Positions 21,689 to 27,796 of a stretch of DNA of 27,796 bases are shown one piece after another (the stretch's first letter is position 1; each line of letters starts with the position of its first letter). Source of the stretch: Streptococcus mitis. Lineage in GTDB: Bacteria > Bacillota > Bacilli > Lactobacillales > Streptococcaceae. The translations under genes were made by a program, and so were the position numbers. Location: positions 1 to 27,796 of the forward strand of contig JAGZLW010000023.1 in NCBI GenBank assembly GCA_018364455.1. The letters run 5' to 3'. Below the pieces are notes generated by a model that was given only the letters and a program-made list of their open reading frames with translations, was not told where the DNA came from and did no database searches.

Positions 21689-21757
21689 GGAAAAGTCTGG
21701 GATGAAAGTTCCAGACTTCTCACTATGTTGGTTATGTTTAGGGATGAGACTTTTTCC
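21689..21757. repeat. Small element with terminal inverted repeats and an inner hairpin (possible SPRITE-like termination repeat)
   Basis: Outer ends GGAAAAGTCT and AGACTTTTTCC are inverted repeats about 50 bases apart. Inside the left half, AAGTCTGG (21693-21700) and CCAGACTT (21711-21718) form a perfect 8-bp hairpin. The direct repeat GGGATG occurs in the hairpin loop and before the right end. It lies just downstream of yneF and could act as its terminator, although only a weak T run follows the inner hairpin. The size and structure suggest a dispersed repeat; I cannot confirm the family. Confidence 0.5.
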
Positions 21758-21777
21758 TTGCATTCTATTGATATTTG

Positions 21778-21855
21778 ATTATGATTAAGAGAGATAGTTG
21801 TTGATTAGGCTGTCATTATTCAGTTCATAAGAAACGGTAATCATAATGAACTATC
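21778..21855. promoter_or_regulatory. Interleaved inverted repeats in front of murI
   Basis: ATTATGATTA (21778-21787) is the exact inverted repeat of TAATCATAAT (21838-21847), and GATAGTT (21793-21799) that of AACTATC (21849-21855). The order is A-B-A'-B', so the two helices cross (pseudoknot) or exclude one another. I cannot place a convincing promoter in this 127-base stretch. Confidence 0.4.
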
Positions 21856-21884
21856 AATCAGAAAAAGACTAGAAAGAAGACTGT

Positions 21885-22679
21885 ATGGATAATCGACCAA
21901 TTGGTTTTTTGGATTCGGGTGTCGGGGGCTTGACCGTTGTGCGCGAGCTCATGCGCCAGCTTCCCCATGAAGAAATCGTCTATATTGGAGATTCAGCACG
22001 GGCGCCTTATGGGCCCCGTCCTGCTGAGCAAATTCGTGAATATACTTGGCAGTTGGTCAACTTTCTTTTGACCAAGGATGTCAAAATGATTGTCATTGCT
22101 TGTAATACTGCGACTGCGGTCGTCTGGGAAGAAATCAAGGCTCAACTAGATATTCCTGTCTTGGGTGTAATTTTGCCAGGAGCTTCGGCAGCCATTAAGT
22201 CCAGCCAAGGTGGGAAAATCGGAGTGATTGGAACACCCATGACGGTACAATCAGACATCTACCGTCAGAAAATCCATGATTTGGATCCGGATTTACAGGT
22301 GGAGAGTTTGGCTTGTCCTAAGTTTGCTCCCTTGGTGGAGTCTGGTGCCCTGTCAACCAGTGTCAGCAAGAAAGTGGTCTATGAAACTCTGCGTCCCTTG
22401 GTTGGAAAGGTGGATAGCCTGATTTTGGGTTGTACTCATTATCCACTCCTTCGCCCTATCATCCAGAATGTCATGGGGCCCAAGGTTCAACTTATCGATA
22501 GTGGGGCAGAGTGCGTACGGGATATCTCAGTCTTACTTAATTATTTTGAAATCAATCGTGGTCGCGATGCTGGACCACTCCATCACCGTTTTTACACAAC
22601 AGCCAGCAGCCAAAGTTTTGCACAAATTGGTGAAGAATGGCTGGAAAAAGAGATTCATGTGGAGCATGTAGAATTATGA
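21885..22679 (+). CDS. murI: Glutamate racemase
   Basis: MurI (RacE) interconverts L- and D-glutamate and supplies D-glutamate for the peptidoglycan stem peptide. The 264 residues are of normal length. The two catalytic cysteines are visible: Cys73 in IACNTATA and Cys183 in GCTHYPL. The N-terminal GFLDSGVGGLTVVREL and GDSARAPYG stretches bind substrate. It starts the long, overlapping gene run that ends with yidD. Its last four bases (ATGA) overlap the start of the next gene. A weak AGAAAGAAGA site precedes the ATG. Confidence 0.96.
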   Translation: MDNRPIGFLDSGVGGLTVVRELMRQLPHEEIVYIGDSARAPYGPRPAEQIREYTWQLVNFLLTKDVKMIVIACNTATAVVWEEIKAQLDIPVLGVILPGASAAIKSSQGGKIGVIGTPMTVQSDIYRQKIHDLDPDLQVESLACPKFAPLVESGALSTSVSKKVVYETLRPLVGKVDSLILGCTHYPLLRPIIQNVMGPKVQLIDSGAECVRDISVLLNYFEINRGRDAGPLHHRFYTTASSQSFAQIGEEWLEKEIHVEHVEL

Positions 22680-23647
22680 CAAATAAAATTTATGAATATA
22701 AGGATGAACAGGACTGGTATGTCGGGTCCTATGGTATTTTTGGTGGCGTCCGGACGTTGACGGATGATGACTTGGATTTTCCTCTATTGGAGTTTGCCCA
22801 AAGATTTCGAGATGAGGATCGAGGTTTTCCTGTTTCTGTTACTGTTTTACGCTATGGTTCTCTCTACCGTTTATTGTCTTTTGTGGTAGATATCCTCAAC
22901 CAAGAAATGGGACGAAATGTGGAAGTCATCCAACGTCAGGGGGCTTTTCTCTTAGTTGAAAATGGGCAACTCCTGCATGTAGAATTGCCTAAAGAAGGGG
23001 TTGATGTAGAAGCATTCTTTGAGACAAACAAGGTCAGAGAAACCTTATTGATTGCGACTCGAAACGAAGGCAAGACCAAGGAATTCCGAGCGATCTTTGA
23101 CAAGCTAGGCTACGATGTAGAAAATCTCAATGACTACCCTGACTTGCCTGAAGTAGCTGAAACAGGCATGACCTTCGAAGAAAATGCCCGTCTCAAGGCA
23201 GAAACCATTTCTCAATTAACGGGCAAGATGGTTTTGGCAGATGACTCAGGTCTCAAAGTCGATGTCCTTGGTGGCTTGCCAGGTGTCTGGTCAGCTCGTT
23301 TCGCAGGAGTGGGAGCTACTGACCGTGAAAACAATGCCAAACTCTTGCACGAATTGGCCATGGTCTTTGAACTCAAGGACCGCTCGGCTCAATTCCATAC
23401 AACCCTAGTCGTAGCCAGTCCAAACAAGGAAAGTTTGGTTGTTGAAGCAGACTGGCCTGGCTACATTAACTTTGAACCTAAGGGTGAAAATGGATTTGGT
23501 TACGATCCTCTCTTCCTTGTAGGAGAGACAGGTAAGTCCTCAGCTGAATTAACCCTTGAAGAAAAAAATAGTCAATCTCACCGTGCCTTAGCCGTTAAGA
23601 AACTTTTGGAGGTATTTCCATCATGGCAAAGCAAACCATCATTGTAA
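22676..23647 (+). CDS. RdgB/HAM1-type non-canonical purine NTP pyrophosphatase with an extra N-terminal domain
   Basis: The 323-residue protein consists of two parts. Residues about 124-318 are the HAM1/RdgB pyrophosphatase that removes ITP, dITP and XTP from nucleotide pools: TRNEGKTKEF (128-137), EENARLKAE, DDSGL (189-193), GENGFGYDPLF and SHRALA are visible. Residues 1-120 form an additional domain found in streptococci, without a function I can name; it contains VTVLRYGSLYRLLSFVVD. I placed the start at ATG 22676, overlapping the murI stop by four bases; the in-frame ATG at 22637 would extend the protein into murI without need. The next gene overlaps by 25 bases. Confidence 0.9.
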   Translation: MTNKIYEYKDEQDWYVGSYGIFGGVRTLTDDDLDFPLLEFAQRFRDEDRGFPVSVTVLRYGSLYRLLSFVVDILNQEMGRNVEVIQRQGAFLLVENGQLLHVELPKEGVDVEAFFETNKVRETLLIATRNEGKTKEFRAIFDKLGYDVENLNDYPDLPEVAETGMTFEENARLKAETISQLTGKMVLADDSGLKVDVLGGLPGVWSARFAGVGATDRENNAKLLHELAMVFELKDRSAQFHTTLVVASPNKESLVVEADWPGYINFEPKGENGFGYDPLFLVGETGKSSAELTLEEKNSQSHRALAVKKLLEVFPSWQSKPSL

Positions 23648-24144
23648 TGAGCGATTCTCATGGCGATAGCTTGATTGTGGAAGAAATCCGTGATCGCTAT
23701 GTGGGCAAAGTTGATGCCGTTTTTCATAACGGCGATTCTGAACTGCGTCCTGATTCTCCCCTTTGGGAAGGCATCCGCGTTGTTAAAGGGAACATGGACT
23801 TTTACGCCGGCTACCCAGAACGTTTGGTGACTGAGCTTGGTTCGACCAAGATTATCCAAACCCATGGTCACTTGTTTGACATCAATTTCAACTTTCAAAA
23901 GTTGGACTACTGGGCTCAGGAAGAAGAGGCCGATATCTGTCTCTATGGTCACTTGCATGTGCCAAATGCTTGGATGGAAGGAAGGACTCTTTTTCTAAAT
24001 CCAGGCTCCATCAGTCAACCACGTGGGACCATCAGAGAATGTCTCTATGCTCGTGTGGAGATTGATGACAGTTATTTCAAAGTGGACTTTTTGACACGAG
24101 AGCATGAGGTGTATCCGGGCTTGTCCAAGGAGTTTAGCCGATGA
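23623..24144 (+). CDS. YfcE-type calcineurin-like phosphodiesterase
   Basis: The 173-residue protein carries the complete two-metal phosphoesterase motif set: D11-x-H13 (MSDSHGD), N36-G37-D38, G56-N57-M58-D59, H81-G-H83 and G109-H110-L-H112. Its length and motif spacing fit the YfcE/MJ0936 family of small phosphodiesterases. The natural substrate is unknown. GGAGGT lies 9 bases before the ATG within the end of the preceding gene, and the two overlap by 25 bases. It overlaps the next gene by four bases. Confidence 0.88.
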   Translation: MAKQTIIVMSDSHGDSLIVEEIRDRYVGKVDAVFHNGDSELRPDSPLWEGIRVVKGNMDFYAGYPERLVTELGSTKIIQTHGHLFDINFNFQKLDYWAQEEEADICLYGHLHVPNAWMEGRTLFLNPGSISQPRGTIRECLYARVEIDDSYFKVDFLTREHEVYPGLSKEFSR

Positions 24145-24602
24145 TTGCCAAGGAGTTTGAGACTTTCTTGTTGGGGCAAGAAGAAACTTTTTTGACTCCT
24201 GCTAAAAATCTAGCTGTGTTGATTGATACCCACAATGCGGATCACGCGACCCTCTTGCTCAGTCAGATGACCTATACCCGTGTTCCTGTTGTGACAGATG
24301 AAAAACAGTTTGTTGGGACGATTGGGCTCAGAGATATTATGGCTTATCAGATGGAGCATGACTTGAGTCAAGAAATCATGGCAGATACGGATATCGTTCA
24401 TATGACGAGAACGGACGTAGCGGTCGTCTCGCCTGATTTTACCATTACGGAGGTCTTGCATAAGTTGGTAGATGAGTCTTTCTTACCGGTTGTGGATGCG
24501 TCTGGTATTTTCCAAGGAATTATCACGCGCAAGTCCATCCTCAAGGCAGTCAATGCCCTCTTGCATGACTTTAGTAAGGAATATGAGATTCGATGCAAAT
24601 GA
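24141..24602 (+). CDS. cbpB: Cyclic-di-AMP-binding CBS protein CbpB (YkuL-like)
   Basis: The 153-residue protein is made of two CBS domains (about 18-75 and 80-140), with TRVPVVTDEKQFVGTIGLRD and FLPVVDASGIFQGIITRKS as the matching core blocks. B. subtilis and Listeria CbpB/YkuL bind c-di-AMP and act on the Rel stringent-response enzyme when c-di-AMP is low; this role is inferred by family only. The ATGA overlap with the phosphodiesterase gene upstream and with the XerD-like gene downstream indicates translational coupling. Confidence 0.82.
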   Translation: MIAKEFETFLLGQEETFLTPAKNLAVLIDTHNADHATLLLSQMTYTRVPVVTDEKQFVGTIGLRDIMAYQMEHDLSQEIMADTDIVHMTRTDVAVVSPDFTITEVLHKLVDESFLPVVDASGIFQGIITRKSILKAVNALLHDFSKEYEIRCK

Positions 24603-25333
24603 GAGACAGGATTTCAGCCTTTTTAGAGGAAAAGCAGGGCTTATCTGCCAATTCCAAGCAGTCCTATAAGTATGATTTGGAGCAATTTTTAGACGTCGTG
24701 GGCGAGCGGATTTCTGAGACCAGTCTCAAGATTTACCAAGCCCAGCTAGCCAATCTAAAAATCAGCGCCCAGAAGCGAAAGATTTCGGCCTGTAACCAAT
24801 TTCTCTACTTTCTCTATCAAAAAGGAGAAGTGGATAGCTTTTACCGTTTGGAATTAGCTAAACAAGCTGAAAAGAAGACCGAAAAGCCAGAACTGTTAGA
24901 CCTAGACTCTTTTTGGCAGGAAAGTAATTATCCAGAGGGTCGCTTGCTAGCTCTTCTTATCTTGGAAATGGGGCTTTTGCCCAGTGAGATTTTAGCTCTC
25001 AAGGTTGAGGATATCAATCTGGATTTTCAGGTGTTGCGAATCAAGAAGGCTTCCCAACAGAGGATTGTAACCATTCCTACGACCTTGCTTTCAGAGTTGG
25101 AATCCTTGATGGGCCAGACCTATCTCTTTGAAAGGGGAGGGAAAGCCTATTCTCGTCAGTGGGCCTTTCGTCAGCTAGAGTCCTTTGTCAAGGAGAAAGG
25201 TTTCTCAACCTTATCCGCTCAAGCCTTGAGGGAACAGTTCATTCTACGACAAATTGAAAACAAGGTCGATTTGTACGAAATTGCAAAAAAATTAGGATTA
25301 AAAACAGTCCTGACCTTAGAAAAATATAGATAA
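24599..25333 (+). CDS. XerD-like protein without a complete recombinase active site
   Basis: The 244-residue protein has the fold order of tyrosine recombinases: an N-terminal SAM-like DNA-binding half (1-95) and a C-terminal catalytic half. The usual catalytic pentad is mostly lost: the first Arg position is Leu (GLLPSEILAL for GLRxSEL), the HxLRH motif reads AQALREQ, and the LGH motif is LGLKTV; only one Arg and the C-terminal Tyr (EKYR) remain. It should bind DNA or protein rather than recombine. ATG 24599 gives the usual 244-residue length and an ATGA overlap with cbpB; an ATG two codons earlier is possible. It precedes scpA with a one-base overlap, which hints at a role in chromosome organisation. 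Confidence 0.9.
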   Translation: MRDRISAFLEEKQGLSANSKQSYKYDLEQFLDVVGERISETSLKIYQAQLANLKISAQKRKISACNQFLYFLYQKGEVDSFYRLELAKQAEKKTEKPELLDLDSFWQESNYPEGRLLALLILEMGLLPSEILALKVEDINLDFQVLRIKKASQQRIVTIPTTLLSELESLMGQTYLFERGGKAYSRQWAFRQLESFVKEKGFSTLSAQALREQFILRQIENKVDLYEIAKKLGLKTVLTLEKYR

Positions 25334-26061
25334 TGGATATTAAATTAAAAGATTTTGAAGGGCCCCTGGACTTACTCTTGCATCTGGTTTCTAAGTATCA
25401 GATGGATATCTACGATGTGCCCATTACGGAAGTCATCGAACAGTATCTAGCTTATGTCTCAACCCTGCAGGCCATGCGTCTGGAAGTGACGGGGGAGTAC
25501 ATGGTTATGGCCAGTCAGCTTATGCTAATCAAGAGCCGTAAACTCCTTCCAAAGGTAGCAGAAGTGACAGACTTGGAGGATGATCTGGAGCAGGATCTTC
25601 TCTCTCAAATCGAAGAATACCGCAAGTTCAAGCTCTTGGGTGAGCATTTGGAAGCCAAGCACCAAGATCGGGCCCAGTATTATTCCAAAGCGCCGACAGA
25701 GTTGATTTATGAAGATGCGGAGCTTGTGCATGACAAGACGACCATTGACCTATTTTTGGCTTTTTCCAATATCTTAGCTAAGAAAAAAGAGGAGTTTGCA
25801 CAGAACCACACGACTATCTTGCGGGATGAGTATAAGATTGAGGACATGATGATTATCGTGAAAGAGTCCTTGATTGGACGAGATCAATTGCGCTTGCAGG
25901 ATTTGTTCAAGGAAGCCCAGAATCTCCAAGAGGTCATCACCCTCTTTTTGGCAACCCTAGAGTTAATCAAAACTCAGGAGCTGATCCTCGTGCAAGAGGA
26001 AAGTTTCGGAGATATTTATCTCATGGAAAAGAAGGAAGAAAGTCAAGTGGCCCAAAGCTAG
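25333..26061 (+). CDS. scpA: Segregation and condensation protein A (SMC kleisin)
   Basis: ScpA (242 residues) is the kleisin that bridges the SMC heads and binds ScpB, organising the chromosome. The N-terminal helical domain starts MDIKLKDFEGPLDLLLHLV, the family signature, and continues with YMVMASQLMLIKSRKLLP. The charged middle (EDDLEQDLLSQIEEYRKFK) contacts ScpB, and the C-terminal winged-helix domain (about 165-235) binds the SMC head. The ATG overlaps the preceding TAA by one base. scpB follows after 18 bases. Confidence 0.97.
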   Translation: MDIKLKDFEGPLDLLLHLVSKYQMDIYDVPITEVIEQYLAYVSTLQAMRLEVTGEYMVMASQLMLIKSRKLLPKVAEVTDLEDDLEQDLLSQIEEYRKFKLLGEHLEAKHQDRAQYYSKAPTELIYEDAELVHDKTTIDLFLAFSNILAKKKEEFAQNHTTILRDEYKIEDMMIIVKESLIGRDQLRLQDLFKEAQNLQEVITLFLATLELIKTQELILVQEESFGDIYLMEKKEESQVAQS

Positions 26062-26079
26062 ACTTGATAGAGAGGAAAG

Positions 26080-26649
26080 ATGAGTACTTTAGCAAAAATA
26101 GAAGCGCTCTTGTTTGTAGCGGGTGAAGATGGGATTAGAGTCCGCCAGTTAGCTGAACTCCTCTCTCTGCCACCGACAGGCATCCAACAGAGTTTAGAAA
26201 AATTAGCCCAGAAGTATGAAAAGGACCCAGATTCCAGTTTGGCCCTGATTGAGACAGGTGGTGCTTATAGATTGGTGACCAAGCCTCAGTTTTCAGAGAT
26301 TTTGAAGGAATACTCTAAGGCACCTATCAATCAGAGTTTATCTCGGGCTGCCCTTGAGACCTTGTCCATCATTGCCTACAAACAGCCCATCACACGGATA
26401 GAGATTGATGCCATCCGTGGGGTCAACTCGAGTGGGGCCTTGGCAAAGTTGCAGGCCTTTGACTTGATAAAGGAAGACGGAAAAAAGGAAGTATTGGGGC
26501 GCCCCAACCTCTATGTGACTACGGATTATTTCCTAGATTACATGGGGATAAATCATTTGGAAGAATTACCAGTGATTGATGAGCTTGAGATTCAAGCCCA
26601 AGAAAGCCAATTATTTGGTGAAAGGATAGAAGAAGATGAGAATCAATAA
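26080..26649 (+). CDS. scpB: Segregation and condensation protein B
   Basis: ScpB (189 residues) is the winged-helix partner of ScpA in the SMC complex. The start MSTLAKIEALLFVAGEDGI and the middle block LSRAALETLSIIAYKQPITR-IEIDAIRGV are family signatures (the second lies at about residues 87-115). It consists of two winged helices and a short acidic tail. AGAGGAAAG precedes the ATG. It overlaps rluB by 14 bases, the usual Firmicutes order scpA-scpB-rluB. Confidence 0.97.
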   Translation: MSTLAKIEALLFVAGEDGIRVRQLAELLSLPPTGIQQSLEKLAQKYEKDPDSSLALIETGGAYRLVTKPQFSEILKEYSKAPINQSLSRAALETLSIIAYKQPITRIEIDAIRGVNSSGALAKLQAFDLIKEDGKKEVLGRPNLYVTTDYFLDYMGINHLEELPVIDELEIQAQESQLFGERIEEDENQ

Positions 26650-27358
26650 GTATATTGCCCACGCAGGTGTGGCCAGTAGGAGAAAAGCAGAAGAGTTGAT
26701 CAAGCAAGGCTTGGTGACGGTTAACGGCCAAGTGGTACGTGAACTAGCAACGACCATCAAGTCAGGTGACAAGGTCGAAGTAGAAGGCCAACCCATCTAC
26801 AACGAAGAGAAGGTCTACTATCTGCTCAATAAACCACGTGGTGTCATTTCCAGTGTGACAGATGACAAGGGCCGCAAGACGGTTGTCGATCTCTTGCCCA
26901 ACGTGAAGGAGCGCATCTACCCTGTAGGTCGTTTGGACTGGGATACATCAGGAGTCTTGATTTTGACCAATGATGGGGATTTTACGGATGAAATGATTCA
27001 CCCTCGTAATGAGATTGACAAGGTTTATGTCGCGCGTGTTAAAGGTGTGGCCAATAAGGACAATCTTCGTCCCTTGACCCGTGGACTTGAGATTGATGGC
27101 AAGAAAACCAAACCAGCTGTCTATGAGATTCTCAAAGTGGACCCAGTTAAAAACCGCTCTGTGGTGCAGTTGACCATCCATGAAGGGCGTAACCACCAGG
27201 TTAAAAAGATGTTTGAAGCTGTCGGTCTCCAAGTGGACAAGTTGTCACGGACCCGTTTTGGACATCTAGACTTGACAGGACTCCGTCCCGGAGAATCCCG
27301 TCGTCTTAATAAAAAAGAAATCAGCCAACTACACACCATGGCTGTAACCAAGAAATAA
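26636..27358 (+). CDS. rluB: 23S rRNA pseudouridine synthase RluB family
   Basis: The 240-residue protein has an N-terminal S4 RNA-binding domain (1-60, RINKYIAHAGVASRRKAEEL) and a RsuA/RluB-type pseudouridine synthase domain. The catalytic Asp101 lies in VGRLDWDTSG, and further motifs are LLNKPRGVISS and HEGRNHQVKKMFEAVG. It should convert a uridine in helix 89 of 23S rRNA (position 2605 in E. coli numbering, by family). The last base of its TAA is shared with the yidD ATG. Confidence 0.93.
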   Translation: MRINKYIAHAGVASRRKAEELIKQGLVTVNGQVVRELATTIKSGDKVEVEGQPIYNEEKVYYLLNKPRGVISSVTDDKGRKTVVDLLPNVKERIYPVGRLDWDTSGVLILTNDGDFTDEMIHPRNEIDKVYVARVKGVANKDNLRPLTRGLEIDGKKTKPAVYEILKVDPVKNRSVVQLTIHEGRNHQVKKMFEAVGLQVDKLSRTRFGHLDLTGLRPGESRRLNKKEISQLHTMAVTKK

Positions 27359-27600
27359 TGAAACGAATCTTAATAGCGCCAGTACGCTTTTACCAACGGT
27401 TTATCTCACCAGCCTTTCCACCCTCTTGTCGCTTTGAGCCGACTTGTTCCAACTATATGATTCAGGCTATTGAAAAACATGGCTTCAAGGGTGTTTTGAT
27501 GGGCTTGGCTCGGATTTTACGTTGCCATCCCTGGTCGAAAACAGGTAAGGACCCCGTCCCAGACCACTTTTCCCTCAAACGGAATCAAGAAGGGGAATGA
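27358..27600 (+). CDS. yidD: Membrane protein insertion efficiency factor YidD
   Basis: The 80-residue protein (DUF37 family) starts MKRILIAPVRFYQRFISP and contains the two cysteine blocks PSCRFEPTCSNY and LRCHPW that define YidD. It is a peripheral membrane protein thought to assist YidC; in many bacteria it lies between rnpA and yidC, but here it ends the scpAB-rluB run while a yidC paralogue sits at the other end of the window. It overlaps rluB by one base. A long inverted repeat follows. Confidence 0.93.
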   Translation: MKRILIAPVRFYQRFISPAFPPSCRFEPTCSNYMIQAIEKHGFKGVLMGLARILRCHPWSKTGKDPVPDHFSLKRNQEGE

Positions 27601-27626
27601 GGTTGGGCAAAATTATTTTAGTGAAA

Positions 27627-27680
27627 TGATAAAAACGCATCCTATCAGGTTTGAGTGTACTGATAGGATGCGTTTTATCA
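27627..27680. terminator. Long perfect inverted repeat, probable bidirectional terminator after yidD
   Basis: TGATAAAAACGCATCCTATC-AG (27627-27648) pairs with CTGATAGGATGCGTTTTATC-A (27660-27680): 21 base pairs with a single bulged A and an 11-base loop. The stem starts and ends with runs of A and T that can serve either direction, although no long T tract follows on the plus strand. The stem is longer than most terminators and could come from a mobile repeat. Confidence 0.7.
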
Positions 27681-27697
27681 TGTAAGGATGTTAGTTG

Positions 27698-27796
27698 ATA
27701 CTCAATGAAAATCAAAGAGCAAACTAGGAAACTAGCCGCAGGCTGTACTTGAGTACGGCAAGGCGACGTTGACGTGGTTTGAATTTGATTTTCGAA
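27698..27796. repeat. BOX element, cut by the window end
   Basis: The copy begins ATACTCAATGAAAATCAAAG, has boxA, a much shortened centre (GGCTGTACTTGAGTACGGCA, with the small palindrome TACTTGAGTA) and most of boxC, and runs out of the window at GATTTTCGAA. Its centre differs from both other copies, so it is a third structural variant. Confidence 0.88.

Noticed and set aside
22637..22675. An upstream ATG start for the RdgB-type gene
   Set aside because: The residues would overlap murI and the ATGA overlap at 22676 is the usual coupled start.
1..27796. CRISPR array, prophage, insertion-sequence transposase or integrase genes
   Set aside because: No regularly spaced repeats, transposase or phage genes were seen. 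The XerD-like gene is a conserved chromosomal gene, not an integrase of a mobile element.

Overview
The window looks like chromosomal DNA from a Mitis-group Streptococcus (S. mitis, S. pseudopneumoniae, S. pneumoniae or a close relative). The evidence is low-GC DNA, three BOX repeats, an EndA/EpuA pair, a complete amiACDEF operon, and proteins that I recall as near-identical to pneumococcal ones. I have only memory to compare with, so the species call is tentative. The AmiA sequence and the gene order do not match what I remember of the S. pneumoniae TIGR4 and D39 chromosomes, which favours a commensal mitis-type strain or a rearranged one.

Layout. 1-320: the 3' end of a probable pflA, a terminator, a BOX repeat and a bidirectional terminator. 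322-1604 (minus strand): the membrane insertase yidC and acyP. 1638-8962 (plus strand): a housekeeping block of trmH-type methyltransferase, a Bax-inhibitor-1-like membrane protein, asnA, the overlapping cluster rsmD-coaD-sepM, a DUF1146 protein, murA, epuA and endA. 9043-10561: a second BOX and a CNNM/CorC-type membrane protein. 10758-10828 (minus strand): tRNA-Cys. 10904-17539: the oligopeptide importer amiA-amiC-amiD-amiE-amiF, with a CodY-box-like site and a strong promoter in front of it. 17580-20670: an aromatic amino-acid-type ABC importer (trpXYZ family) preceded by a leader-peptide attenuator. 20683-21294: a decayed 3' part of treC (phosphotrehalase). 21436-27600: yneF, then murI, an RdgB-type NTP pyrophosphatase with an extra N-terminal domain, a YfcE-type phosphodiesterase, the CBS protein CbpB, an XerD-like protein, scpA, scpB, rluB and yidD. 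From murI onwards most genes overlap by 1-25 bases and look like one transcript. The window ends inside a third BOX.

The most interesting part is the 322-base leader between amiF and trpX. A consensus promoter (17616-17644) drives a 19-codon leader peptide with five aromatic codons in a run of six (Phe-Tyr-Phe-Ser-Tyr-Phe) and no Trp codon. Seven RNA segments follow, and each can pair with the segment before it or the one after it (1:2, 2:3, 3:4, 4:5, 5:6, 6:7). The last pair is an intrinsic terminator. A ribosome on the leader stop codon would cover segment 1 and set the register 2:3, 4:5, 6:7, which terminates. A ribosome stalled at the Phe/Tyr codons leaves segment 1 free, giving 1:2, 3:4, 5:6, which reads through. 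The sequence therefore predicts a domino-like attenuator that switches the transporter on when Phe or Tyr is short. This raises doubt about a plain tryptophan-importer annotation.

Other points: three genes (trmH, rsmD, the DUF1146 gene) have an extended -10 box only 6-7 bases before the ATG and look leaderless. The trpXYZ cassette sits next to a treC remnant with three in-frame stops and no frameshift. The tRNA-Cys promoter spacer is a perfect 15-base palindrome.
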